From contig DASRZQ010000173.1 of assembly GCA_035686205.1 (NCBI GenBank), positions 1-64,000 of the forward strand: DNA of 64,000 nucleotides. Reading direction: 5' to 3'. Both the position numbers and the translations under genes were made by a program. Under the pieces are notes generated by a model. It made no database searches. It had not been told where the DNA came from and was given only the letters and a program-made list of their open reading frames with translations. The stretch comes from CAIWTU01 sp035686205. Lineage in GTDB: Bacteria > Desulfobacterota > Desulfuromonadia > Geobacterales > Geobacteraceae. Positions within the stretch are counted from its first letter, which is position 1. Each line of letters opens with the position of its first letter. Shown in pieces: positions 15,608 through 24,272 of the stretch.

Positions 15608-16918
15608 TCAGGCGAACATCAGGCTGAACAGAGTCAGGAACGACAGCTGGCAACCGGCGACAATCCAGCCGTTTCTCAGCATGGATTTCATATCTTCGGA
15701 TTCCGCGAAACCGAGCGAGCTGACCATGTTGGCCCCGGGAAAAACGAAGTTGTGAACCCTGGTAGCCACCACCAGCGCCAGCGACCAGGCAATCATGGAA
15801 ACGGCATAACCGGCGAGAAGCGGGTTGAACATTTCGTGGAGCAGCTTCAGGGTTGCCACCGTGGCGCCGCTGATGCCGAAGGCCCCGAGAAATCCGCCGG
15901 TGATGACAATGGCCGGTCTGCCGCCCAGCTCGATGATCGGCTTCAGCAGCGCCGCCAGGGAGGCAAAGCCGCCGGCCTTCTCAACGAAAATGATAAACGG
16001 GTCAAGCAGCAGGAAGAGCAGGAACAGCCCCACGTTTCCGGCCATCCCCCTTACGATCAGTTTCAGAATTTCATCCATTTTCAGCCCGCCGGCAAAACCG
16101 GTTGCCAGACTCAAACCCAGCATGATGACAAGGACAAAAGAAGTGGGGGCCTTGATAAGGATACCGTACACGACCGACGACGCGAACAGGCAGATGAAAA
16201 CCGCGGTGGCTCGCCGGCTGCGGCGGGTCGGCTCGAAGAGAACAATTTCTCCGTGTACGCCGTACGGGGTGACGTCCCTGGTCTTCCTCTGGATCCGCTG
16301 GATGACCAGCCAGGTAACGACGAGGGTAATCAGGGCGACGGGACCGGAAACATAAAGCAGCATTTCACCGTAGCTTATCCTGGTCAGGCCGAGCAGGGTT
16401 ATGACCGGCGGGGAAAACGGTCCGAGGATCAGCGCCTCTTCACCAACTGCCTGGAAAATGACTCCCACCGTACTGCGGGAAAGCCCGACCGAAGCGGCAA
16501 CGGGCAGCACGATGGGCGCAATTACTGCATTGCCGCCGGCCATGGTGCCCAGCAGGCCGACTATGACCAGGCATGCCGCCATGATGCCGAGCATTGCCTT
16601 TCTCTCGGTATCCACGCCGATCGTGTAGATGATCCGGTGCACGATGGTGTGTGAGACCCTGGTGGCGTTCAGCACTTCGCCCAGGCCGCGGCCGAGCATG
16701 ATTATCAGGCCGACCAGCGCCAGGAAAGACCCCATGCCGTCCGCCAGCGCCGCCCCGAAAGAGGCCGGTGTCTGGCGACTGAGCACAGCTCCGATTACGA
16801 CACAGACGGCCGTTGCAGGGAGGATGGCAACGTTTCTGAAAACGAGGATGATATAAATTACCAGCGGAGCCAGACCCAGCAAACCCCACCAGACCGACGG
16901 ATTCATTTGAAAAGCCAA
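15608..16918 (-). CDS. Ion-transporter superfamily permease (NhaC/CitMHS-like)
   Basis: A 436-aa integral membrane protein with roughly 11-12 hydrophobic segments in two similar halves. Each half has a Gly/Pro-rich re-entrant stretch: TMAGGNAVIAPIVLPVAASVG in the first and GAFGISGATVATLKLLHEMF in the second. This is the look of the ion-transporter superfamily (Na+/H+ antiporters or organic-anion carriers). The transported substrate cannot be assigned. The TTG at 16918 has AAAGG 8 bp upstream; ATG 16906 is the alternative. No neighbouring gene gives a functional clue. Confidence 0.8.
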   Translation of the reverse strand: MAFQMNPSVWWGLLGLAPLVIYIILVFRNVAILPATAVCVVIGAVLSRQTPASFGAALADGMGSFLALVGLIIMLGRGLGEVLNATRVSHTIVHRIIYTIGVDTERKAMLGIMAACLVIVGLLGTMAGGNAVIAPIVLPVAASVGLSRSTVGVIFQAVGEEALILGPFSPPVITLLGLTRISYGEMLLYVSGPVALITLVVTWLVIQRIQRKTRDVTPYGVHGEIVLFEPTRRSRRATAVFICLFASSVVYGILIKAPTSFVLVIMLGLSLATGFAGGLKMDEILKLIVRGMAGNVGLFLLFLLLDPFIIFVEKAGGFASLAALLKPIIELGGRPAIVITGGFLGAFGISGATVATLKLLHEMFNPLLAGYAVSMIAWSLALVVATRVHNFVFPGANMVSSLGFAESEDMKSMLRNGWIVAGCQLSFLTLFSLMFA

Positions 16919-16980
16919 ACCGGAACCTTTCAGTACAAGGATTTATCTGAGTAATACTAATATCCCGCAACAAATATTCT

Positions 16981-17082
16981 TCCCCCTTCAAGGGGGAGGC
17001 GAGGAGGGGGATGGGATGCTTTGATGCCGAGAGACCCATCCCCACCCCGACCCTCCCCTTTGTATAGACTGGGGAGGGAGTT
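16981..17082. repeat. G/C-rich intergenic palindrome
   Basis: The arms AAGGGGGAGGCGAGGAGGGG (from about 16,990) and ACCCATCCCCACCCCGACCC (from about 17,034) are imperfect inverted copies. The element sits in the 453-bp gene-free stretch 16,919-17,371, which also holds a terminator and repeat copy B. It looks related to the palindromes at 6,433-6,556. Confidence 0.6.
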
Positions 17083-17201
17083 TCTTATGGAAGCGGGAGA
17101 TTGATTCCAATCAGGAGGATTAATAAACTGGAATAAGTGAAAAACAAAATACCACTTTGCGACTGAATGTTAAATGAAAAACATGTTGCCCTCCCGCACA
17201 T

Positions 17202-17229
17202 ACAAAAACGCCCCGGATTTCTCCGGGGC
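17202..17229 (-). terminator. Rho-independent terminator
   Basis: GCCCCGGA (17210-17217) pairs with TCCGGGGC (17222-17229). On the minus strand the stem is followed by GTTTTTG. It serves the secreted-protein gene ending at 17372, with repeat copy B inserted between stop and terminator. Confidence 0.75.
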
Positions 17230-17261
17230 ATTTGCTGCTTTAGTGCCCAATATTAATTTTA

Positions 17262-17372
17262 CTACGACAATCCATTTGTCATTTCGAGAGTAGCGAGAAA
17301 TCTAATGACTCAGTCTCTTTAGGATCTCTCCCTTTTGGTCGAGACGACATCAAATTTATGAAATCATGTACT
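17262..17372. repeat. Dispersed palindromic repeat, copy B
   Basis: Inverted relative to copies A and C. Read on the minus strand it gives TTCATAAATTTGATGTC, then TCTCGACCAAAAGGGAGAGAT and CTCGAAATGACA. It ends at the stop codon of the gene at 17,372-18,637. Confidence 0.7.
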
Positions 17373-18637
17373 TAGCGCCTTCCGAAGCCGCCGGAAAAAC
17401 CACCGCCCCCATGGGACGAAGAACCCGAAAATCCGCCTCCGTGGAAACCACCGCTCCCATGAGACGAGCTTCCCGTCATTCCGCTTCCGTGAAAAGAAGT
17501 CGTACTGCCGATGGAAGTCCCGAAACTTCTTGCAGGGACATAACCGCTCGCAGGAGCGGAATAACTTCGGGCCGGTGAGTTATTGCCTCGGAATGTCGAA
17601 TAGCCGTGTGCCGGCACATAACCGCGGGAAAATGAATTACCGTGGTTGACCGGGTGGCTGTAAGCGCGCGAAGGGGCATTGCCCCCGGAATTGATCGTAA
17701 CGCTGGAAACAGCCGAACTCTCGCCGCGATAAAATGAGTAACCGGTCCCCCTGCCGCCAGACGGTCTGGAGCCGGACCACCTTCCGGTCGATGACCGGCT
17801 GCTTCCCGTGAAAACCTGCGTTCCGTTCGGGGTCATACCGGACCTCGTATTAAACTGACTGCCTGCCGCAACTGAATTTGTCCTCCCGCCAACGCCGACG
17901 GGGACATTGGACTGGCCAACGAATCTTGCCACCGGGTCAACACGGGTGAAACCGCTGCTGCCGTGGAAATGGTTGGAGACAAATGCGCTGTGGTGATGGT
18001 GGTGACCGACGAATACCGTTCGGTGAAAATCGTTCAGGATAAAGAAGCCTCCAAACCAGAAACCGTCGCACCAGAATGGATAGGGCACCCATGAATACAG
18101 ATAGAAGAAATCATCCGGCGGAGTATAATAGGTTACTACCGGCGGTCCGGTATTATAATAATAGTTGTTCAAATCGGTGGGGGCTACTGTATTCTCACCT
18201 TCCGCACCTGAAGATATGATGGCGTCCTCGTCCTGCGGCCTGATGTTCAGGGCTGCATCAGCCGTGACACCGTCAAACCGCTTCAGCGCTTCGGCACTGT
18301 TTATCGACAGTTTCCCGGCATTGGCGGCATCGCTCACCGACTGCCTCAATTCACCGATTATGTCCGGTGTTGCCGGATAATCCGCGATCCACCCGTTTCG
18401 CGGCAGGATGCCCTTTTCGCTCAGCATGCTTTCCGCCTCCGCCTCGCTGCCGGCATTGCCCAGTCCTAGGGCGGACGCCAGTTGCAGCGCGAATGTACCT
18501 TCACGAACCAGGGGTTGTTCAATGGGGGGAGAACCTTGTGGCGCCTTCTGCGACTCGGCCGCGGCGATAGCCGGGATCAGGAGGAGGAACAGGCCCCCAA
18601 TGAACATAGCCACTTTTACAACCAATGCAGCTTTCAT
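17372..18637 (-). CDS. Secreted Gly/Ser/His-rich protein of unknown function
   Basis: About 421 aa. A clear signal peptide is followed by a globular N-terminal half, then a Tyr/Pro/Phe/Trp-rich hydrophobic knot (SWVPYPFWCDGFWFGGFF, about residue 195) and a His run. The last 170 residues are low complexity, dominated by Gly, Ser, Arg and His with GGGFSGSSSHGGGG-type repeats. Such proteins occur in Deltaproteobacteria without assigned function; an envelope or surface role is likely. I place the start at 18637, where GGGAGGG is correctly spaced, not at the ATG two codons earlier. Confidence 0.75.
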   Translation of the reverse strand: MKAALVVKVAMFIGGLFLLLIPAIAAAESQKAPQGSPPIEQPLVREGTFALQLASALGLGNAGSEAEAESMLSEKGILPRNGWIADYPATPDIIGELRQSVSDAANAGKLSINSAEALKRFDGVTADAALNIRPQDEDAIISSGAEGENTVAPTDLNNYYYNTGPPVVTYYTPPDDFFYLYSWVPYPFWCDGFWFGGFFILNDFHRTVFVGHHHHHSAFVSNHFHGSSGFTRVDPVARFVGQSNVPVGVGGRTNSVAAGSQFNTRSGMTPNGTQVFTGSSRSSTGRWSGSRPSGGRGTGYSFYRGESSAVSSVTINSGGNAPSRAYSHPVNHGNSFSRGYVPAHGYSTFRGNNSPARSYSAPASGYVPARSFGTSIGSTTSFHGSGMTGSSSHGSGGFHGGGFSGSSSHGGGGFSGGFGRR

Positions 18638-18756
18638 TGTCATCCCTCCCCTTCAAGAGGAGAAACCTTGAGCCTTTTTTAATATTATACCACAATGCGG
18701 TTTTTTATTGTTCTTTTGACTGAAAGGAAGGGAGGGACGAAAGGAAAAACAGGCGG

Positions 18757-20013
18757 TCAATTTGCCTGGTATTTTTTCCGCAGGTAAGACCGCCATTCGT
18801 CCTGAATGCCGCCGAAAGTGAGTCCGTAATCGGCGAAAGCCTTGGAGATCGCGGCATCGATCTGCATCCCCCTGCCGAGGTTGACCAGTATATCGCGTAC
18901 CTTGTGCAGTCCGTAGGCGGAAATCATGAAGCTCACCAGGGAATAACTCTGCTGGTAAGCCAGAACGGCATCCTTTTTGCCAAGGGAAGACATCGACTGC
19001 TCCAGGCCGGCAAAGGCAAGAAGACCGTCGGACACAGCGGCCTTCTCCAGTTCGGGCGTTGGCGGACTGTATTCTTTTCGCCCTTCGTACTCCGCAAGCC
19101 CTTCGTTGAGCCACGTCGGGCAGTTATCCCCGGTTATTTCGCCGACGACTACATGGGTGTACTCATGGAACAGAACTGCCCGAAGAACGGGGGAGATTTC
19201 AGCCGCGCCGCCGATCGGCAGCCGCACTTTCCCGTCATACAGCCCTCCGGACCATTCCGGGCCGGCCGTAACCAGGCGGTAGTCCTTTCGCGTGTACAGG
19301 ATTACCGGAATGCGGGCAGCGGGAAAGCAGGAAAAATCCGAACCGACCCGGTTATAGGCCGTCTCCAGCGTGTCCAGCACGGCGTCGGCCAGGTCCGACT
19401 TGGTCCCCTCGTCATAGGAGATGACGAACATGGAGCTGAATTCCTTGCCCATATGGGCCTCGACGGCCGATTCCCGCCGTGCCTTGGCCTCCATATCGCG
19501 TACGAACTTGTTTTCCGGATCAAGTTCCAGCGCCCTGTCCCACGATTCCATCGCGGCCGGCAGGTTGCCGATGTCATAGTAAACCAGGCCGAGATACATG
19601 AAAAGAGTGACATTATCCCCCCCGGACTGCCGGGCCTGTTCCAGTTCGACGGTTGCCTCGTCATAACGTTTCCCGAAATAGAGCGCTATCCCGCGCAGGA
19701 TGCCATAATCCCTGTTATCAGCGACAAGCTTTCGGGCCTCGTCGAAGTTTTCCGCCGCAGCGTCGTATTGCTTCCGATCCAGCTGCTGCCTGCCCAGGGC
19801 CGAATAGGCCGCTGCCAGGTTCTTCCGGACCGATGAGTCGTATGGGAAAAGATTCAGCGTCTTTCGCAGCTCTTCCACGGCCTTTTCATAATCCCCCCGG
19901 CTCATCAGCCCGGCCGCCGGTTCATTTAGAGGACTGTAATCGCCGGCATGGGAACTTTTAACCGGAATGGCAATCAGGAAAAAGAGGAGGAAAGGAATTA
20001 TCATTCCTAACAT
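18757..20013 (-). CDS. TPR protein with gluzincin-type metalloprotease domain
   Basis: About 418 aa. An N-terminal signal peptide or anchor is followed by TPR repeats (about residues 40-190; ALGRQQLDRKQYDAAAENF and YLGLVYYDIGNLPAAMESW are recognisable units). A peptidase MA-like domain follows with the zinc motif HEYTH and the downstream glutamate in LNEGLAEYEG. It is probably a periplasmic peptidase with a protein-binding superhelix. The translated frame extends upstream to 20103, but a signal-peptide start at 20013 is more natural. It is 119 bp upstream of the Gly/Ser-rich gene on the same strand. Confidence 0.85.
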   Translation of the reverse strand: MLGMIIPFLLFFLIAIPVKSSHAGDYSPLNEPAAGLMSRGDYEKAVEELRKTLNLFPYDSSVRKNLAAAYSALGRQQLDRKQYDAAAENFDEARKLVADNRDYGILRGIALYFGKRYDEATVELEQARQSGGDNVTLFMYLGLVYYDIGNLPAAMESWDRALELDPENKFVRDMEAKARRESAVEAHMGKEFSSMFVISYDEGTKSDLADAVLDTLETAYNRVGSDFSCFPAARIPVILYTRKDYRLVTAGPEWSGGLYDGKVRLPIGGAAEISPVLRAVLFHEYTHVVVGEITGDNCPTWLNEGLAEYEGRKEYSPPTPELEKAAVSDGLLAFAGLEQSMSSLGKKDAVLAYQQSYSLVSFMISAYGLHKVRDILVNLGRGMQIDAAISKAFADYGLTFGGIQDEWRSYLRKKYQAN

Positions 20014-20268
20014 GAAACGCTGTACCTGTGACGTCGGAACGGACAATAAAATGCGGGCGATTATAAACGTATGCCTGATATTTTGTGCTTCCACCGGGAA
20101 CATGAACGCAATATAACATATTCATTCGTAAAGTTCCGCAAAACTGTGTAAACCGGGTGTGAGCGCCATTTTATGAGCTTCTTGAAATTTTTTAACATTA
20201 TTTTGTAACTATTGGATTCGCTACTGCGTCTCCCTTATCAAAAGCTGGATACAAAAAGGAGGATCAAA

Positions 20269-20583
20269 ATGAAAAACATAATCAAATCTCTTTCGGTAAT
20301 GGCAGCAGCGGTTCTGGTATTGGGTCTTGGAGTGCACAAGGCAAACGCTTCGGGTGTCGATTTCAGGATAGGCCTGAACGTCGGCGTTCCGGTAATTGCG
20401 GCGCCGGTCTATGCTGCGGCACCCGTTTATGCTCCACGGCCCGTTCCGGCATACCAGGTCGAGAAAGTCCGCTATTACAACGGTTATGGTTATCGACCGG
20501 TCGGCTACGGATACCGTCATGACTACCGGTATGACCGCGTCAGACACGATAACGGCGGGCACAGGGGATGGGATCAAAGGTAA
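20269..20583 (+). CDS. Small secreted Tyr/Arg/Pro-rich protein
   Basis: A 104-aa protein with a strong AAAAGGAGG ribosome site before ATG 20269. Residues 1-26 are a typical signal peptide ending ANA. The mature part has an Ala/Pro/Val segment (VYAAAPVYAPRPVPAYQV) and a Tyr/Arg/His/Gly-rich tail. It resembles the small YXRP-rich envelope proteins common in Gram-negatives, without a known function. A strong terminator lies 100 bp downstream, so it is monocistronic. Confidence 0.75.
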   Translation: MKNIIKSLSVMAAAVLVLGLGVHKANASGVDFRIGLNVGVPVIAAPVYAAAPVYAPRPVPAYQVEKVRYYNGYGYRPVGYGYRHDYRYDRVRHDNGGHRGWDQR

Positions 20584-20683
20584 CGGGGAAGCTCCCCCAG
20601 ATAAAATTTCCAAGCTGCAATTAAAAACTTCGCGATTAACTTATTCACCATCCAAAACACTTGTCAAAAGTACAATGGCAGAA

Positions 20684-20714
20684 AAAGAGGCTCGATTCCA
20701 GAGCCTCTTTTTTT
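20684..20714 (+). terminator. Rho-independent terminator
   Basis: AAAGAGGCTC (20684-20693) pairs with GAGCCTCTTT (20701-20710), followed by a run of T. It ends the small secreted-protein transcript. Confidence 0.85.
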
Positions 20715-20851
20715 GTCGTTGTTACTTATTACCCAAACTCTTCAGGAAACTCCGTACCGGTTCCGTCATATCGAATTGGAAGACAAAAAACGGATATTTT
20801 TTGTCTAATCAATGCGGTATTATGTGCACAGGGCGTCGCTAATAACATGTT

Positions 20852-20993
20852 TTCATAAATTTGATGTCATCTCGACCAAAGCGAGAGATCTTGAAGCATG
20901 CGGCAAAACCTGCAAGGTTTCTCTCTTTGTTCGAAATGACAACATTTCTGCCGAAACATTGATATGTCATCGAATTTATGAACGGATGTACTA
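20852..20993. repeat. Dispersed palindromic repeat, copy C
   Basis: Same orientation and blocks as copy A: TTTCATAAATTTGATGTCAT, CTCGACCAAAGCGAGAGAT, TTTCTCTCTTTGTTCGAAAT and a closing GAATTTATGAACGGATGTAC. It lies in the 605-bp gene-free stretch 20,584-21,188 together with a terminator and the next repeat. Confidence 0.75.
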
Positions 20994-21018
20994 AAGCAAT
21001 TAACCTAAAAACGGCAAT

Positions 21019-21147
21019 TAGCCACGAATGACACGAATAAACACGAATAGTTTTAAACCTTTATTTGTCTTCTTATTGTCACCTTTTTGGTGGATGATTT
21101 TATTTGGAAAATGCTTTGAAAATTCGTGCTAATTCGTGGATAAAATG
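21019..21147. repeat. Inverted repeat with CCACGAAT-type arms
   Basis: CCACGAATGACACGAATAAA (from 21,021) faces ATTCGTGCTAATTCGTGGAT (ending about 21,141). The interior is AT-rich with no ORF. This is another non-coding palindromic repeat family, directly upstream of ada. Confidence 0.65.
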
Positions 21148-21188
21148 CTTTTTTCAGGATTAACATATTGGAACTTACGGAGCGTGGC

Positions 21189-22280
21189 ATGTTTTCCAAT
21201 CATAACGGGAAAAATGAGGATCCGGTCCGGCTCAGCCGTTGGCAAGCCCTGCTCAGGCGCGAGCGGCCGGCGCGGGAAGAATTCGTGTACGGCGTTACGA
21301 CAACCGGCGTATATTGCCTGCCTGATTGCCCTTCACGGCTTCCGAATCCCCGAAACGTCCGTTTCTTCGACAATTGCGACCAGGCGGAAAAGGCGGGCTT
21401 CCGCCCATGCAAGCGCTGCATGCCGGCTTCTCCCGACAGGCGAAATCCCCGTCTCCGGCTGATCGTCGAGGCATGCAAGTCCATTGAGGAATCGGAGTAC
21501 CCGCTGTCGCTGAAACAACTGGCGGATGCGGCGGGCTTGAGCGTATTCTATTTTCAGAGATTGTTCAAAATGACCGTTGGGATCACGCCGCGTCAATACC
21601 ACCGGGAAAAACAGATGGAGAGAATGCGCGATCTGCTGAGCGCAGGAACTCCCGTAACCGAAGCGCTTTACAACGCCGGGTTCGCTTCCAGCAGCCGTTT
21701 CTACGAAAACGCAACGGAGGCGCTCGGAATGAGGGCGTCCCGATATCGCAAGGGAGGACAGGGGATGCCAATACGCTACGCGACGGCAATTTCATACCTC
21801 GGATGGGTACTGGTTGCGGCCACCGGCAAGGGGGTCTGCGCCATCGACATCGGGGACGACCCCGAGACCCTGCGGGGCAGGCTGCTGGCACGGTTCCCAA
21901 GGGCGGAGCTTCAGGAAAACGACCCGGATTTCGGGAAACTGGTAACTCAGGTCATCGCCCTTCTCGAATCGCCACGGAGCCGTGCGGATCTGCCCCTCGA
22001 CATCCAGGGCACGGCATTCCAGCGACGGGTATGGATGGCCCTGCGTGACATCCCGGCAGGAACGACGGCAACCTATACCGAAATCGCCGAGAGGATCGGC
22101 AAGCCGAAGGCGGCTCGGGCGGTCGCCAAAGCCTGCGCCTCCAATGCAATAGCCGTTGCCATACCATGCCACCGGGTTTTGCGCGGCGACGGTACGCTGG
22201 CAGGTTACCGGTGGGGAATTGAGCGGAAAAGGACATTACTCGATATGGAGGCAGAAAATACTGATGCCGGCGACGTATAA
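21189..22280 (+). CDS. ada: Ada-type bifunctional DNA methyl-transfer repair protein and activator
   Basis: About 363 aa. The N-terminal zinc/methyl-acceptor domain carries the four-cysteine set (VYCLPDCPSR and KRCMP, about residues 43-80). An AraC-type HTH follows (about 95-185; SLKQLADAAGLSVFYFQRLF). The C-terminal O6-methylguanine methyltransferase domain has the active site PCHRV. It repairs methylphosphotriesters and O6-methylguanine, and once methylated activates its own operon. GGAG 7 bp upstream supports ATG 21189; an upstream TTG at 21168 is less likely. It overlaps the alkA-like gene by 17 bp, so translation is coupled. Confidence 0.95.
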   Translation: MFSNHNGKNEDPVRLSRWQALLRRERPAREEFVYGVTTTGVYCLPDCPSRLPNPRNVRFFDNCDQAEKAGFRPCKRCMPASPDRRNPRLRLIVEACKSIEESEYPLSLKQLADAAGLSVFYFQRLFKMTVGITPRQYHREKQMERMRDLLSAGTPVTEALYNAGFASSSRFYENATEALGMRASRYRKGGQGMPIRYATAISYLGWVLVAATGKGVCAIDIGDDPETLRGRLLARFPRAELQENDPDFGKLVTQVIALLESPRSRADLPLDIQGTAFQRRVWMALRDIPAGTTATYTEIAERIGKPKAARAVAKACASNAIAVAIPCHRVLRGDGTLAGYRWGIERKRTLLDMEAENTDAGDV

Positions 22281-22914
22281 CAAGGACCTCGCCTCGCAAT
22301 GCCTATGCGAGGAAACACTTGCATGCGGCGTTGAAATATTGTCCGGACAAGATCCTTGTATGGCGGATATAAAGCGAACCTGCGGACTGCCGCCGCTGTG
22401 GGCGCGGGAAGCGGACTTTGCCACGCTGATCCGCATCATACTGGAACAACAGGTTTCGCTCGCATCCGCGAGAGCGGCTTTTAACCGCCTCCTCTCCTTG
22501 GCGGAACCCCTGACGCCGGAAACATTCCTCCAGCTCGATGATGAAACGCTCAAAACCGCGGGATTCAGCCGGCAGAAAACCGGTTACGGTCGAAACCTGG
22601 CCAGGTCTGTCGTTGATGGCAATCTCGATATTGCAGCGCTGAGCGGCATGGATGATGCCGAAGTTCGTTCCGAGTTAACGAAAATCACGGGCATCGGACG
22701 ATGGACGGCGGACATCTTCCTGCTGATGGCGCTTCGCCGTCCGGATATCTGGCCGAAGGGCGATCTGGCGCTGGCAGTCGCCCTGCAGCATCTGAAAAAG
22801 CTCGACTCCCGTCCGGGATTTCAGGAACTGGAAGAGTTGAGTGAGCCCTGGAAACCATGGCGGGCAGTAGCAGCCCGGATGTTGTGGCATTATTATCTTA
22901 CCTGCATCGCATGA
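22264..22914 (+). CDS. DNA-3-methyladenine glycosylase II (AlkA/HhH-GPD type)
   Basis: A 216-aa helix-hairpin-helix glycosylase that removes alkylated bases. The HhH and catalytic block reads LTKITGIGRWTADIFLLMA with the conserved aspartate in WPKGDLAL shortly after. An N-terminal FATLIRIILEQQVSLASA segment is typical of the family. The N-terminal DNA-binding domain of E. coli AlkA is absent, so it is the compact form. I choose ATG 22264, which overlaps the ada stop; an upstream in-frame ATG at 22156 would lie deep within ada. Together with ada it forms an adaptive-response operon. Confidence 0.9.
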   Translation: MPATYNKDLASQCLCEETLACGVEILSGQDPCMADIKRTCGLPPLWAREADFATLIRIILEQQVSLASARAAFNRLLSLAEPLTPETFLQLDDETLKTAGFSRQKTGYGRNLARSVVDGNLDIAALSGMDDAEVRSELTKITGIGRWTADIFLLMALRRPDIWPKGDLALAVALQHLKKLDSRPGFQELEELSEPWKPWRAVAARMLWHYYLTCIA

Positions 22915-22953
22915 CCCAAACGCCGGTGCATAAATAAACCTGAAAGCCTCATT

Positions 22954-23085
22954 GGCTCACGCAAAGCCGCAAAGGCCACAAAAAATACAAAAAACTTATA
23001 GACGCCGTGGCTTAACCGATCCGGTGAATGACCTATCTGAACAACCTATAGATTTTACTTGGCGTTCTTTGCGTCGTTGCGAGAA
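22954..23085. repeat. Inverted repeat with CGCAAAG-type arms
   Basis: CTCACGCAAAGCCGCAAAGG (from 22,956) faces TTGGCGTTCTTTGCGTCGTT (from 23,060), about 80 bp apart. It occupies the convergent gap between the alkA-like gene and hypE. Confidence 0.6.
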
Positions 23086-23102
23086 ACTTCCTTATTAAAG
23101 AT

Positions 23103-23133
23103 AAAAAAGAGGCCTGATTTCCCAGGCCTCTTT
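23103..23133 (-). terminator. Terminator of the hyp operon
   Basis: AAAGAGGCCTG (23106-23116) pairs with CAGGCCTCTTT (23123-23133). On the minus strand the stem ends in TTTTTTATC. It lies 28 bp beyond hypE. Confidence 0.85.
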
Positions 23134-23160
23134 CCGAATTACTCTACAACTTTATTATTC

Positions 23161-24174
23161 TCAGCAGATTCTCGGCAGCTGCTCCCCGGAGAGCATCTCG
23201 ACCGCCCGCATGCCGCCGACAAGAGTCTCCATCTGCACACGACCGCCGCCGGCAGCGGTCACCTCGCCGATGATCGCTGCATCGCCTCCGAGCGGATGTC
23301 GCTTCATCCGCGCCAGCACCCGCTCCGCCGCATCCGGAGATACAAACGCCAGAAGCTTCCCTTCGTTCGCCACGTAAAGGGGGTCGAGCCCGAGGACCGC
23401 ACAGACACCTTTAACAGGCCCCTTGAGGGGCAGCGCCTCTTCGTTGAGCGTCAGGGTAACCTCAGATTGCACCGCAATCTCCTTCAGCGTGGTCGCCACA
23501 CCGCCGCGAGTGGGGTCGCGGAGCACATGTATCGATTCGCCCGCTTCTTCCAGCAGGTCTGATACCATTGTGTTCAGCGCGGCACTGTCGCTGGCGATGT
23601 CCGTATCCAGGTCCAGCCCTTCCCGTTTCGCCATGACCGCAATACCGTGATCACCGATGGTGCCGTTGATGAGGATTTTGTCGCCGGTTTTCGCTTCGGC
23701 GCCGCTTATGTTCAGCGAATGTCGGAATATGCCGATGCCGGAAGTGTTGATGAATATCTTGTCCGCCTTGCCCCGCGGTACCACCTTGGTATCTCCCGCG
23801 ACGATGGAAACGCCCGCCTTGTCCGCCGCGTCCCGCATGGCAAGTAGTATCTTTTGCAGTTCCTTCCTGCTGAAGCCTTCTTCGAGGATAAGACCGACGC
23901 TGATGGCCAGGGGCTGCGCCCCGACCATGGCCAGGTCGTTGACAGTGCCGTTTATCGCCAGATCGCCGATGTTGCCGCCGGGGAAAAATATGGGATCGAC
24001 CACGTACGAATCGGTGGTGAACGCCAGCCGTTCCCCGCTCCGGGCCAGCACGGCGGCATCGTTTTGGCCCGCCACCGGTATGCCGGAAAGAGTGGGAATA
24101 ATAAGCTCATCGAGCAGCTGGTGGGAAAGCTTGCCGCCGCTGCCGTGGCCGAGTAGGATGAGGTCCGTGTCCAA
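23161..24174 (-). CDS. hypE: Hydrogenase maturation protein HypE
   Basis: A 337-aa PurM-fold enzyme that dehydrates the thiocarboxamide on its own C-terminal cysteine to the thiocyanate that gives the CN ligands of [NiFe] hydrogenase. The C-terminus is the required PRIC. The ATP-binding features GHGSGGKLSHQL (residues 9-20) and NDAAVL are present, as is DPTRGGVATTLKEIA. It is the last gene of hypABFCDE. Unlike the other junctions, it is separated from hypD by 98 bp containing a small repeat (about 24,203-24,285), which could lower its expression or mark a processing site. Confidence 0.97.
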   Translation of the reverse strand: MDTDLILLGHGSGGKLSHQLLDELIIPTLSGIPVAGQNDAAVLARSGERLAFTTDSYVVDPIFFPGGNIGDLAINGTVNDLAMVGAQPLAISVGLILEEGFSRKELQKILLAMRDAADKAGVSIVAGDTKVVPRGKADKIFINTSGIGIFRHSLNISGAEAKTGDKILINGTIGDHGIAVMAKREGLDLDTDIASDSAALNTMVSDLLEEAGESIHVLRDPTRGGVATTLKEIAVQSEVTLTLNEEALPLKGPVKGVCAVLGLDPLYVANEGKLLAFVSPDAAERVLARMKRHPLGGDAAIIGEVTAAGGGRVQMETLVGGMRAVEMLSGEQLPRIC

Positions 24175-24272
24175 AATAAGCTCCTTGAATGAATAAGGCT
24201 AGAGGCGAAGGACGAAGGGCTAAAGGCAAAGGCCCATAAGAACCCGTTTTCCTTTCGCCTTTTGCCCTTTGC

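Noticed and set aside
15506..16654. 382-aa plus-strand frame opposite the transporter
   Set aside because: Composition is Gln/Asp/Gly-rich low-information sequence typical of a reversed membrane-protein gene.
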